Source: Ramicandelaber brevisporus (lineage: Eukaryota; Kickxellomycota; Ramicandelaberales; Ramicandelaberaceae). Taken from it: DNA of 47,697 nt. Shown piece by piece: positions 16,530 to 25,791 of this stretch. The DNA is taken from NCBI GenBank assembly GCA_025201865.1, contig MU602789.1, forward strand, positions 4,096 to 51,792. The letters are read 5' to 3'. The translations under genes were made by a program, and so were the position numbers. Below the pieces are notes generated by a model. It ran no database searches. It had not been told where the DNA came from and saw nothing but the letters and a program-made list of their open reading frames with translations. Every line of letters starts with the position of its first letter. Within the stretch, counting starts at the first letter, position 1.

Positions 16530-17846
16530 ATGACCGAGTCAACTGCCAGCTGCTCATCGCTGTTCAAGGCATTGTTCACCAAGGGCGAGCGCTCTGGTAT
16601 TCAGCCAGCTTCGCAGAAGCAGAAGTATCAGCCGGCATGCTTGGAGAAGCGAACCAGTACCGACGATACTCGTACATTGTGCGACTCATCTCCCTCTGCA
16701 ACAACAGCAGCGAACGCAAAGTTGACGAACACTGCTGCTGGTGCTGGCGCTACTGCTACAGCGCCGTTCCGGCCAACGGTTGTCATACATGGCGGTGCTG
16801 GTCCTATCCTCCGTGATAACTTCCCTGAAGACCTCCAGCAAAAGTATCGCCGCGCACTCGCTGAAGCCACCATGGCGGGATACGCTGTCTTGACCGATCC
16901 TACATTTAACGACAGCCAGTCTGGTCCAAACTCGTCATCTACGCGCGCCGTAGCTGCCGTTGAAGCCGCCGTTCGGTACATGGAGGACTCTCCATTGTTT
17001 AACGCGGGAGTTGGTGCTGTTTTCACAGAGGATGGCACCAACGAGCTCGAGGCGGCGATTGTCGATGGCGGAAAGAGACTGGCTAGTGGTAAGATCACAC
17101 CGATTGCGGCAGGCACTGTGATGACGGTCAAGACTGTCAAGAACCCGATCAGTCTCGCCAAGAGTGTGATGAACGATGGACTGCATGTTACATTGGCTGG
17201 TCCGGAAGTCACCGAGAAGTTTGCGCTAAAGGTTGGTGGTCATGACATTGTTGACAACAAGCACTTCTTTACAGAGTCGAGATACAAGCAGCATTTGGAG
17301 GATCTCGAGCGTCGTCGCAACGGAGGAGATGATAAGGCACCTGCCGAACCTCCGACCGCTCATGAAGACGGCGATCCAACAATTCTGCCAAAGGGAACTG
17401 TCGGTGCAGTCGCACTCGACGAGTTTGGAAATGTAGCGGCGGCAACTTCAACGGGCGGGCGGACAAACAAAATGAGCGGCCGCGTCGGTGATACGCCGGT
17501 GATTGGTGCTGGGTCATACGCCTCAACAGCTGATGGTGCCGCCGTTAGCGCAACGGGTCACGGCGAGTACTTTATGCGGACTTGCGTGGGCTTTGACATG
17601 GTAGCTCGCGTGAGGTATGCAAATCAGTCACTGGCGGATGCTGCGAATGCTGCAATGGATGTTGTGGGACAGAACGGAGGCGAAGGAGGGGTTGTTGCCG
17701 TTGATAGCGCCGGTACAGTGGTGTTTTCAGTCAATTCGAAAGGAATGTACCGCGGCTTTGCGACCAAATCAATCACAGAAGGCGAGCAGGTTGTGCCCCA
17801 TGTCGCTATCTTCACTGATGAGGAAACCAAGCCCTTCGTCCTTTGA
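16530..17846 (+). CDS. Isoaspartyl peptidase / type-2 (Ntn-hydrolase) L-asparaginase
   Basis: The 438-residue protein belongs to the N-terminal-nucleophile family that self-cleaves to expose a catalytic Thr. Family marks are VVIHGGAGPI, FNAGVGAVFTEDGTNELEAA, the autocleavage site KGTVGAVALD with Thr290 as nucleophile, ATSTGGRTNKMSGRVGDTP with IGAGSYAS (substrate pocket), and ATGHGEYFMR. It would hydrolyse isoaspartyl dipeptides and/or asparagine. About 80 Ser/Thr/Ala-rich residues precede the catalytic core and are not part of the known fold; they may be a targeting or disordered region. An insert of charged residues (RRRNGGDDKAPAEPPTAHED) lies just before the cleavage site. The start is the ATG at 16530; the upstream TTG at 16506 is less likely. 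Confidence 0.94.
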   Translation: MTESTASCSSLFKALFTKGERSGIQPASQKQKYQPACLEKRTSTDDTRTLCDSSPSATTAANAKLTNTAAGAGATATAPFRPTVVIHGGAGPILRDNFPEDLQQKYRRALAEATMAGYAVLTDPTFNDSQSGPNSSSTRAVAAVEAAVRYMEDSPLFNAGVGAVFTEDGTNELEAAIVDGGKRLASGKITPIAAGTVMTVKTVKNPISLAKSVMNDGLHVTLAGPEVTEKFALKVGGHDIVDNKHFFTESRYKQHLEDLERRRNGGDDKAPAEPPTAHEDGDPTILPKGTVGAVALDEFGNVAAATSTGGRTNKMSGRVGDTPVIGAGSYASTADGAAVSATGHGEYFMRTCVGFDMVARVRYANQSLADAANAAMDVVGQNGGEGGVVAVDSAGTVVFSVNSKGMYRGFATKSITEGEQVVPHVAIFTDEETKPFVL

Positions 17847-18784
17847 ACACCTTTTGAACGATATTGTGATACAAATCTGAGCAATAGAGCTACTCAAATA
17901 CATTCGTGATGCTACGCACTGTCATAGCTGTCTCGCTGTGATCAGCCCGCGTACCAGCTTCAGCTTAAGCTTAAAAAAGGTTTGTCCCTGGCGCGTGACT
18001 CGCCGGCTGGTCTGTGTCCTGCGTTAAGGACCGGCTCGGCAGATAGCACCTGCGTCAGGACACTCCACATCGCTGTAGTAGTAGGAGTAGTAGAGGGAGT
18101 GGGAGTAGTAGGAGTAGAAGGGGCAGTATCGAACGATATAATTGGTGTCACATGGTTGCACTGATGATCGATGGTGACCAGCCACTAAACGATGACGTAT
18201 TTTAAGATTGGCTGCCTACTAGCTGCGACCAATGGAGATTGCCTTACAAATTCTGCTAGCAGCTTTTCCATAATATTTAAACGCCACATTATAGGCCAAT
18301 TCAAAACGAGAGTCATATCGCCTGGCGCCACGTAATTCGTTCTCAATGGATGCGTTCAATCAACGCGCTCTTATTTAGGAGTTTCGAAGAATATGATCGT
18401 GCGTTCGTTCGTCCGCACGTCGGCCCACTTGCTTTGCGTCCGCTGCTGCTTTGTCGCTGTTGTTGATTCTGCTGTTGTTGTTTTGCTGCTGCCATCACTG
18501 TCAACGTCTTCTTTACTTTTTCGGTTTATTCGACCAGCCCTCTGACCCCCAACTTGCAAGCCTTATAAGCGAGCAACTTCCCCGCCCCCTCCCCATCGCT
18601 TGCGACACGCCTGTCCATCCACATCATCATCAGCCCAGCCACCTGACCATCCTCCTTCATTCCTTCGCTACCATCATCCTCTCTTCCTTTCCCTCTTCTC
18701 CTTCTATCTATCTATCTCTCTCTACACCACATCTTCTTGTATTATAGACTGTTATAGACTATCATTTTGTAACCAAGAACAATC
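17847..18784. other. Long promoter region of the amino-acid transporter
   Basis: No gene is supported. The region holds an 8-bp inverted repeat (18014-18021 with 18056-18063), a GAGTAGTAG-rich purine tract (18075-18120), TGACGTA at 18193-18199, CCAAT-type boxes in both orientations (18207-18211 inverted, 18229-18233, 18296-18300), a TTATAAG element at about 18563, and a C/T-rich leader. Confidence 0.5.
18193..18300. promoter_or_regulatory. Cluster of TGACGTA and CCAAT-type boxes
   Basis: TGACGTA (18193-18199, a CRE/ATF half-site variant) is followed by ATTGG (18207-18211) and two CCAAT boxes (18229-18233, 18296-18300). All lie about 480-590 bp upstream of the transporter ATG. bZIP and HAP/NF-Y binding is inferred from the motifs only. 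Confidence 0.35.
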
Positions 18785-20383
18785 ATGGAGAGAAGACGCT
18801 CCAAGCTGTCCGTCACACACGAGACCGTGCCAATGCGGCAGGCAAACTCGGTTGATGGCCACCCTGCTGCCGCAGCTGCCTTCGCTGACAAGGACTCGAG
18901 CTCGTCTCCTGAGACCACCTCTGCTGCGGCTGCCGCCCACGCTGCCATGAACCCTTCCCGTCATCACCACCAGTCCAGTGGCAGCAACGGTCATGCTACG
19001 GAGCTGTTGGCGCTGGACAACCTTGATGTCAAGGGAGCCACTGTCGTGCACCGCCACCTGGACACCACTGCCGATGGTGACGATGTGGCGAGCATCCTGT
19101 CTGACGACTCGGACTCGCACCACCACCACGCCGTTCCACGCAAAGGCTCCTCATTTGGTGCCTTCTTCAACATCATTTGCGTGGTTGTTGGAACTGGCTG
19201 TCTGCAGCTGCCGTACGCTCTCATGCTGAGTGGCTGGCTTGGCATCGTCCTGATTGTGCTGAGTGGCTTCATCGGCTACTTCTCTGGTGATGTGCTCATC
19301 CGCTGTCTGTACCACGACCCAAAGCGTCGTCTGCCTGGTTTCACGGCTGTTGGCGAGGCTGCCTTCGGCAAGTGGGGCAAGGCTATCACTGTTCCGTTCC
19401 TGTATACGTACTGCTTGGGTAGTGTCTGTGTCTACATCATTCTGGCTGGTGAGACCATTCACTCGCTGGTGCTGCCGCTCAAGGTTGACTTGGGTCGCCG
19501 TGCTTGGATGGCCATCAGTGCCGCACTGATGTGGCTGCCATTCGTGCTCATCAAGGCGATGAGCGAAGTTGCCGTGCTCTCCATCTTTGGCTACGTCTCG
19601 TCGTTGGTTGTCGTGCTGGTTGCCGTCATCGAAGGTGCCCGTGACTACGACGCTGTTCGCATTCGCACTCCAGACCCAATCACGCACAGTGTTCTGTCCA
19701 TTGGCGGTGTTCCGCTAGCTTTGGCGTCCATCAGCTTTGCCTACGCTGGTAATGTCGTCTACCCACACGTTGAGGCTTCGATGAAAAAGCCCCAGCAGTG
19801 GCGCAAGGTTCTGGCCTGCGGTATGCTTGTTGTCAGCGTCATGTACCTGTGTATCGCCATCGGTGGCTACGCTGTCTACGGCAACATTACCCAGTCTCCA
19901 ATTCTCAACAGCATCCCAAACAATGTCCCTGCCAAGATTGCCTTCATTCTTATCACCGCCCACGTCATCCTCGCCGCTCCTCTGCTCTTGACTTCGTTCG
20001 CTGTCGAAGCCGAGATGCTCATTGGCATCAACCTCAAGAAGCTGCGCACTCCACGCCGTGAGTTCATTGCCCGCTTCACGTTCAGAACCCTCGTGACCGC
20101 TGCTCTTTTGGGCATCTCCATGGTTGTCCCATTCTTTGCCGACGTGCTGTCGCTGGTTGGTGCATTGTCAACCACGCTCATCTTCTTCATCTTGCCAATC
20201 GCTTGCTACCTAAAATTATTCGGCTGGCGGAATATCAGCTGGGTGAGACGTATCATCTGTGTGGTCATCCTGGTCATTGGTATGATCGGGTGTGTCCTCG
20301 GTACTATCGATGCCGTCAAGCAGCTGGTTCGCCATGTCAAGGCTGGCTATGATCCAAGTGCTTCATCAGGCATTAAACACTAA
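18785..20383 (+). CDS. AAAP-family amino-acid transporter (AVT-like)
   Basis: The 532-residue protein has a hydrophilic N-terminus of about 120 residues with Ala runs and HHHH-type His clusters. It is followed by about 11 membrane segments starting GAFFNIICVVVGTGCLQLPY, the hallmark of the Aa_trans/SLC32-36-38 fold. A helix with GGVPLALASISFAYAGNVVYP and the pore-lining segments near residues 300-400 follow. Fungal AVT members move neutral or basic amino acids across the vacuolar membrane with protons; the substrate cannot be told from sequence. The N-terminal tail is probably cytosolic and regulatory. The ATG at 18785 follows a C/T-rich leader. A stretch of A residues directly follows the stop. 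Confidence 0.9.
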   Translation: MERRRSKLSVTHETVPMRQANSVDGHPAAAAAFADKDSSSSPETTSAAAAAHAAMNPSRHHHQSSGSNGHATELLALDNLDVKGATVVHRHLDTTADGDDVASILSDDSDSHHHHAVPRKGSSFGAFFNIICVVVGTGCLQLPYALMLSGWLGIVLIVLSGFIGYFSGDVLIRCLYHDPKRRLPGFTAVGEAAFGKWGKAITVPFLYTYCLGSVCVYIILAGETIHSLVLPLKVDLGRRAWMAISAALMWLPFVLIKAMSEVAVLSIFGYVSSLVVVLVAVIEGARDYDAVRIRTPDPITHSVLSIGGVPLALASISFAYAGNVVYPHVEASMKKPQQWRKVLACGMLVVSVMYLCIAIGGYAVYGNITQSPILNSIPNNVPAKIAFILITAHVILAAPLLLTSFAVEAEMLIGINLKKLRTPRREFIARFTFRTLVTAALLGISMVVPFFADVLSLVGALSTTLIFFILPIACYLKLFGWRNISWVRRIICVVILVIGMIGCVLGTIDAVKQLVRHVKAGYDPSASSGIKH

Positions 20384-20640
20384 AAAAAAAAGATACACGC
20401 TCTATAGCTGGAAGAGTCATGCTTGACTGTTCTGCCCTTTGTTTCTACTTTCCTTTCTCGTTATGCTTGTTGCTGTTTTTTTTTGTTTTTAGAACAACTT
20501 TAAAATTTGCTATGATCAACCAACTTTGTATTTAATGGAGGTGATGAAAGCGATCTTTTGTGTAACATTTGACTGCCCTTCTCTCCGGAATTAAGTGATG
20601 AAAAGGAATGAATTGTGTGCCGCAATCGTAGTTTTAGTAC

Positions 20641-20695
20641 GAGTAGTAGCAGCAGCAGTAGTAGTAGTAGCAGTAGTAGTAGTGATGGTAGTAGT
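20641..20695 (+). repeat. (GTA/GCA)n trinucleotide tract
   Basis: An imperfect GTA/GCA repeat of about 55 bases lies in the intergenic region between the amino-acid transporter and formate dehydrogenase. Confidence 0.8.
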
Positions 20696-20970
20696 CAATG
20701 AAACGGCCGAAGCTACAATTTGTACGACGCTGCGACCATTTTGGGAAGATGTGCACGAAGTCACAATCCATCTGCTACGCGTGCATTTGTGTGTCGGTGT
20801 GTACGTTCCTTCTCTCTTTCTCTCCTTGCGCACATGGCAGGTGTTCTTTAATTGATTTTGTGCGTGCACTGACTGCACATGGCCAACACGTCGCGTCAAA
20901 GCTTCAACTTCCGTGTCTCCTTTCCCCCTCCTCATTTACTTCCATATTCCTGTCGTCCGAGCTTTCAAAG

Positions 20971-20978
20971 TATTTAAG
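20971..20978 (+). promoter_or_regulatory. TATA-like box of formate dehydrogenase
   Basis: TATTTAAG lies about 190 bp upstream of the FDH ATG, ahead of the ACTCAC-rich leader. Confidence 0.35.
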
Positions 20979-21161
20979 AACAGGCGTCGCATCTGTGCAG
21001 CAGCCGAGAGCCTCAACTTGCTCTCACACCACTCAAGAGATATACTTGCTCGCCACTCTCGAATCCAACACTCTGCCTCATTCAAGTGAAACACACTCAC
21101 ACACACACTCACACTCACACTCAAATTATATCTTTTTTCGTTGTTTTCGCGTATCTTCGAA

Positions 21162-22352
21162 ATGAACCAGGTTATCAAGCGTGGGTATAGCGCTGCCGCT
21201 TCTGGCAACAAGCTCAAGTTCCTCTGCGTCCTCTACGACGACCCTATCAAGGGCATGCCCAAGCGCTATGCTCGCGATTCCATCCCCACAATTACCCACT
21301 ACGCCAATGGTCAGACCGCGCCGACTCCTCGCGCCATCGATTTCACTCCCGGCCAGCTCTTGGGCAGCGTGTCGGGTGCGCTGGGCTTGCGCAAGTATTT
21401 GGAGGGAAAAGGTCACCAATACTTGGTTACGAGTGATAACAGTGCCAAGTTTGAGAAGGAGCTCGTCGATGCAGATGTTGTCATCTCCCAGCCGTTTTGG
21501 CCGGCGTACTTGACGAAGGAGCGCCTGAACATGGCCAAGAAGCTGAAGCTGGTCATTACTGCCGGTATTGGTTCGGACCACACGGATTTGGATGAGTGCA
21601 TGAAGCGCGATATCACGGTGGCTGAAGTTACCGGCAGCAACAGTATTGGCGTCGCTGAGCATACGGTGATGCAGACGCTGGCTCTGCTCCGTAATTACCT
21701 GCCATCTCATGATATTGCTCGCAGCGGTGGCTGGAACATTGCAGACTGCGCTGTGCGTTCATATGATTTGGAAGGCATGAATGTTGCTGTGTTTGGGGCG
21801 GGTCGCATTGGCAAAGCTGTGATGAAGCGTCTCAAGCCGTTTGATGTCAAGCTGCACTACTCTGACATGCATCGCATGGACCCCAAGCTCGAAAAAGAGC
21901 TCGGTGCAACATACCATGAGGACATTCACGTGTTGGCCAAGACTGCCGATGTCCTCATTATTCTCGCACCGCTCACTCATCGCACCAAAGGACTGCTCAA
22001 CTCTGACCTGCTGGGATCAATGAAGCGTGGCGCGTACATTGTTAACCCGGCGCGTGCGCTGATTGCTGACCGCGATGCCATTGTGAAAGCGCTGAAGGAT
22101 GAGCAGCTGGCTGGATATGCGGGTGACGTGTGGTTCCCCCAGCCACCACCAAAGGACCATCCATGGCGCACAATGCCAAACAATGGAATGACACCGCACA
22201 TTTCGGGAACGACTCTGTCCGGTCAGGCGCGATATGCTGCCGGCACTCGAGAGATTATTGAATGCTGGCTCGACGGTCGTCCGATTCGTGATGAATATCT
22301 CATTGTGCACGGTGGTGGTCTTGCTGGCACTGGTGCTCACTCATACAGCTAA
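21162..22352 (+). CDS. FDH1: NAD-dependent formate dehydrogenase
   Basis: The 396-residue D-2-hydroxyacid dehydrogenase-fold enzyme oxidises formate to CO2 with NAD+. FDH-specific marks are PFWPAYLT, ITAGIGSDHTDL, TGSNSIGVAEHTVM, NPARALIADRDA with its catalytic Arg, GYAGDVWFPQP, and MTPHISGTTLSGQARY with its catalytic His. The Rossmann motif is FGAGRIG, and the Asp of HYSDMHRMD at the end of the next strand favours NAD+ over NADP+. The N-terminus MNQVIKRGYSAAASGNKL is basic, Ser/Ala-rich and free of acids, which could be a short mitochondrial presequence; many fungal enzymes are cytosolic. The first ATG is 21162; the frame is open slightly upstream without an ATG. It converges with RPC11. Confidence 0.97.
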   Translation: MNQVIKRGYSAAASGNKLKFLCVLYDDPIKGMPKRYARDSIPTITHYANGQTAPTPRAIDFTPGQLLGSVSGALGLRKYLEGKGHQYLVTSDNSAKFEKELVDADVVISQPFWPAYLTKERLNMAKKLKLVITAGIGSDHTDLDECMKRDITVAEVTGSNSIGVAEHTVMQTLALLRNYLPSHDIARSGGWNIADCAVRSYDLEGMNVAVFGAGRIGKAVMKRLKPFDVKLHYSDMHRMDPKLEKELGATYHEDIHVLAKTADVLIILAPLTHRTKGLLNSDLLGSMKRGAYIVNPARALIADRDAIVKALKDEQLAGYAGDVWFPQPPPKDHPWRTMPNNGMTPHISGTTLSGQARYAAGTREIIECWLDGRPIRDEYLIVHGGGLAGTGAHSYS

Positions 22353-22533
22353 AATATAAAATCTAAAAAAATCATCATCTTCTTCCTCACTTTTAAGCTC
22401 GTTGAAGACCTTATTCAGTTGTTTGACTATACATCTAAATGATGTAAAGAATAGTTTAAGTTATACACGGTTATTATCAATTTGCAATGAGCTGGGGGCG
22501 GGCGGAGGGAGATAGATGCGCCGCAATCGTACA

Positions 22534-22869
22534 TTAGTCGACCTTCCAGTCCTTTGCACACTGTTTGTTTGCGCATCTATAGAATGTCGTCATTGGCTCG
22601 TCAGCGGACCGAGTTTGCAGCTGGAAGAAGTACGCTTCAGTATGATTGCAGCTCGGACACAATATCTGCGTCTTGTCCACATTCTCCCATGCTTTTGAGC
22701 CGCCCAAAATGTCGTCGAGCTCTTTGCGCTTCAGAGTTGTTCGTGATACCAGCGGATTTTCGGGGCTGATCTCGTACATGTACGGGCAGGTCTGGCACTG
22801 AAACGTGTTGGAGCCGCTGTTGCCGCTCTGTAGCAGTAGTAGGTTGCTGCACGATGGACAGAAGAGCAT
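22534..22869 (-). CDS. RPC11: RNA polymerase III subunit C11 (POLR3K)
   Basis: The 111-residue protein has the standard length. The N-terminal zinc ribbon uses CPSC and CQTC; the linker ends in DDILGGSKAWENVD. The TFIIS-like C-terminal ribbon uses CPSC and CANKQC and carries the QTRSADEPMTTFYRC hairpin, whose Asp-Glu pair drives transcript cleavage. Rpc11 gives Pol III its intrinsic RNA cleavage, termination and reinitiation activity. QTRSADEPMTTF and the single-copy size separate it from Rpb9 and Rpa12. The start is the ATG at 22869, preceded on its own strand by an A-rich leader (the plus strand shows repeated TTTTTG). Confidence 0.97.
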   Translation of the reverse strand: MLFCPSCSNLLLLQSGNSGSNTFQCQTCPYMYEISPENPLVSRTTLKRKELDDILGGSKAWENVDKTQILCPSCNHTEAYFFQLQTRSADEPMTTFYRCANKQCAKDWKVD

Positions 22870-22905
22870 CTGCGTTTACCAGTGCGATCTTCACTTGCAG
22901 ATTCG

Positions 22906-22936
<31 letters not shown>

Positions 22937-23124
22937 ATCGTCGAGAAACGGAGAAAGTAGAATCGGCTTTAGAGCAAACACTTTATTGGAAAACTCAAAT
23001 GACTATGATAATGTCATCATGTAATGACTGAATAGATGATATCCACAGTTCTGCTCAATGCATGTAAAATGAAAAAGGTATACTATTAAAGAAGATTATA
23101 CAGTTTATTACACACGAAGACACT

Positions 23125-23316
23125 TTATTCTTTGGAACTCTCTTTTGAGATGTTGGTTTTCATAGCAAGACTCCATATCGATGACGCGAATATAATTCCG
23201 AATGCATAATGGGTGACTTTAGGACTAGCTTTCCGGTATATCAACGGCATCGCCAGTCCCAAAAAGGCTGTCAAGTCAGCTAGGATATCGGCCCTACGTT
23301 TTCTGATATCTTCCAT
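23125..23316 (-). CDS. Possible small membrane protein (63 aa)
   Basis: From the ATG at 23316 the frame gives a 63-residue protein with a basic N-terminus (MEDIRKRRAD), a hydrophobic stretch ADLTAFLGLAMPLIY, a short basic loop and a second hydrophobic stretch YAFGIIFASSIWSLAM, then a charged tail. That is a plausible two-helix hairpin. I do not recognise the family. The TAA stop is embedded in a GAATAAAG sequence that could be the poly(A) signal. It sits between RPC11 and RPL10A in otherwise gene-free DNA. The call is tentative, because no promoter element is clear and a chance frame of this size is possible. Confidence 0.4.
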   Translation of the reverse strand: MEDIRKRRADILADLTAFLGLAMPLIYRKASPKVTHYAFGIIFASSIWSLAMKTNISKESSKE

Positions 23317-23683
23317 CGAGTGCGTGTGTTTTGTTTGATACAAACAAAGAGATACGGAGTAATACACAGTGCATTTGACTGTATTCAAGCGGCATATCTC
23401 ACAGCAACAGCAGCAGCAGCAGTGATGTTGGATGGTGGCTTGCTGGTATAATCATGTATGTTCAAGAAAAAAGCCACTTTTTTCTGTTTCGTTTTGTATT
23501 TAAATTTCGTTTTGTTGATTTTCGAGCACGTACCGAACAATTCACAATTCGTTTTTGGTTTTGGTTTTGATTTTTGCCAAAAAAAATATAACAGGCCGAT
23601 GTTTGCGAGATTGCGAGATTATGGTTGTTGATCTCAGTCTCTGCTCAAGTTCAACGTATCCATCACTATAAGCTAAAGAAAAA
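23317..23683. other. Intergenic, upstream of RPL10A
   Basis: The stretch has a CAG run (23403-23423) and a T-rich tract containing TTTTGATTTTT (23565-23575), the reverse complement of a motif upstream of RPS14. The last 100 bases are the RPL10A leader. Confidence 0.5.
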
Positions 23684-24337
23684 ATGTCCTCCAAGGTCAA
23701 CGTCGTAGCCGTCCGCGCTGCCGTCAAGGAGCTCCTCACCGGTGCTGAGGAGAAGAAGCGCAAGTTCACTGAGACTGTCGAGTTCCAGATTGGTCTCAAG
23801 AACTACGACCCACAGCGTGACAAGCGTTTCAGCGGTACCACCCGTCTCCCACACACCCCACGTCCAAACGCCAAGATCTGCGTTTTCGGTGATGCTCTTC
23901 ACTGCGACAAGGCCAAGGCTGAGGGTATCGACTCCATGTCCGCTGACGACCTCAAGAAGCTCAACAAGAACAAGAAGCTCATCAAGAAGCTCGCCAAGAA
24001 GTACGATGCCTTCCTTGCCTCCGAGTCCCTGATTAAGCAGATTCCACGTCTGCTCGGCCCAGGTCTCAACAAGGCTGGTAAGTTCCCAACCTCCATCACC
24101 CACGAGGACAACATCACCGCCAAGTGCGACGAACTTAAGGCCACCCTCAAGTTCCAGCTCAAGAAGGTGCTTTGCCTCGGCACTGCCGTCGGCAACGTCA
24201 AGATGACTGAGGACGAGCTCACCGCCAACATCATGACCGCCATGAACTTCCTCGTCTCCCTCCTCAAGAAGAACTGGCAGAACGTCAAGTCCCTCTACGT
24301 CAAGACCACCATGGGCAAGCCAGTCCGTCTCTACTAA
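23684..24337 (+). CDS. RPL10A: 60S ribosomal protein L10a (uL1)
   Basis: The 217-residue protein has the standard length of eukaryotic uL1, which forms the mobile L1 stalk at the ribosomal exit site. Typical segments are [60 protein letters not shown] with [11 protein letters not shown], and [11 protein letters not shown] at the C-terminus. The Lys-rich [20 protein letters not shown] stretch is characteristic. The codon bias matches RPS14. The gene is intronless; the ATG follows an A-run (AGAAAAAATG), the same context as RPS14. Confidence 0.98.
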   Translation: MSSKVNVVAVRAAVKELLTGAEEKKRKFTETVEFQIGLKNYDPQRDKRFSGTTRLPHTPRPNAKICVFGDALHCDKAKAEGIDSMSADDLKKLNKNKKLIKKLAKKYDAFLASESLIKQIPRLLGPGLNKAGKFPTSITHEDNITAKCDELKATLKFQLKKVLCLGTAVGNVKMTEDELTANIMTAMNFLVSLLKKNWQNVKSLYVKTTMGKPVRLY

Positions 24338-24366
24338 ACACTTGTGCACCGAATGAGTGAGTGAAT

Positions 24367-24390
24367 GATTGATTGATTGATTGATTGATT
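24367..24390 (+). repeat. (GATT)n microsatellite
   Basis: Six GATT units lie just downstream of the RPL10A stop codon. Confidence 0.85.
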
Positions 24391-25195
24391 AACGGCCATG
24401 AATGGGAAGAGAGGAGTGCGATGGGTACGCTTGTGTTTGGGCAACTTTTATTTACCAAGGCATTTGGTGTTCTATTCTAGTCTGCACACCCTCCTAGTTG
24501 TAGCTTCATTAAATGTCACTTGGGAGCATCTTTTTTCTTTTTTAAATGGTCACTGCTTTCATTCAAAACTATTGTTCCTTGTATCTATGCTTCTATTGTT
24601 TGTATCTATTGTATCTATTCCTCTAATCCATCGATAGCTGCCAAAGTGCAAGATGCAGTCATTGACGGCGATTACGGAATGCATATCTTCTGAATAAGAT
24701 TCATGTTCTTTGCCGTCTATCATTGTGTTTGTATTGAATGAGGGGAGGAGGCTTTGCCTCTTTCAAAGAAGGTGCACTTTGTGTGCTTATCGGAAGTGAC
24801 CTGCACGGTGATATGCGCTGCTGCATTGAAAGTCACCTTACTGTGTAGATGTCGCACAGCCATGGAACTTCACTCGCCACCCGCGAAGAAGTGAATGTGT
24901 CAAATATCTGCAAAGTCGGTCATGGGAACTGCAAGCTGCGGGCTGTCTGTCTGCTGTCATTTGCAGCGGCGGCGGCGGTGGTGACGGCGGCGGCATTTGT
25001 TCGCTTGTTTCTCTCAGTCGCGTGCTCAACAAGCGAATGGCATTATGCCGCAAGGCAGCATGTCCTATCTTATCTCGACCACATCCATCCATGCACACTC
25101 CACCACGCGCACACACACGTTCTGTATTAATTTCTGTGATCATGTGCAACCATCCGGAGAAAGAGACAGAAATAAGAGGTTGTCAATACCAAAGT

Positions 25196-25201
25196 CACGT
25201 G
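25196..25201. promoter_or_regulatory. CACGTG palindrome upstream of the UNC93-like gene
   Basis: A CACGTG E-box (preceded by T) lies about 590 bp upstream of the ATG. It is a candidate site for a basic helix-loop-helix factor, judged by motif only. Confidence 0.25.
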
Positions 25202-25791
25202 TGGTGGGCTTGTATGTGTGTGGGCGTTTTGGAGAAAAGAATAAAAAAAAACTCCGCCTCTAGAACGCACTAGACTAGCTAGTCCAGTCGGAATCAAGGC
25301 AGAGAGTGCGCTTATCATTGCCTCAACTCGTACTCTGGAACAGGAACTCTCTATCACGAGAGGTCATTGATTGCGATACGCACACACTTTTGTTTTTTTT
25401 GTTTTTTCCACCCTACACTCCTTTACGATCCGCCCTATAATTGGACGCAGAAGCTCCAGTCAACAACCAACCAACCTTTCGCTCTTTTTTTGTTGCTCCC
25501 ACCAGTCAAACTATTCGCCTTTTTGCTCCAAAGAGTCACCTGCTCATACCCTCGATCCACCACAAATAGGAACTGCACCTCCTCCCCCTTCCCATACTAC
25601 ATAAAGAGTGAGTGTGAGCACACCGAACTTTCCCTCGCTCTCCGCCCACCTGCCCCCTCTTTTTGTTGTATTCACGCAACTCACAACCATCACACTGCTA
25701 CGCTGTTTCTTTTCCAAGCACAACAAACACCCACCCTTCCCTTCTCCCAACCCTTTTCTCCTAATCCAAACCACCAGGTTTCATTGACAAG

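Larger units (their letters stand above)
20384..21161. other. Intergenic, upstream of formate dehydrogenase
   Basis: It includes a GTA/GCA trinucleotide tract (20641-20695), a TATA-like TATTTAAG at 20971-20978, and an (ACTCAC)n leader (about 21088-21125). No gene is supported; the frames here are low-complexity. Confidence 0.5.
24338..25791. other. Long intergenic region, RPL10A to UNC93-like gene
   Basis: About 1.45 kb hold no supported gene. It contains a (GATT)n run at 24367-24390 in the RPL10A 3' flank, a GGC-rich run at 24966-24993, a CACGTG palindrome at 25196-25201, a CCTATAATTGG element near 25432, and a very C/T-rich leader before the transporter ATG. Frames of up to about 170 codons here are low-complexity. 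Confidence 0.5.

Noticed and set aside
24398-24637. 79-codon hydrophobic frame downstream of RPL10A
   Set aside because: It is in the T-rich 3' flank, where chance frames look hydrophobic, and no promoter or homology is visible.
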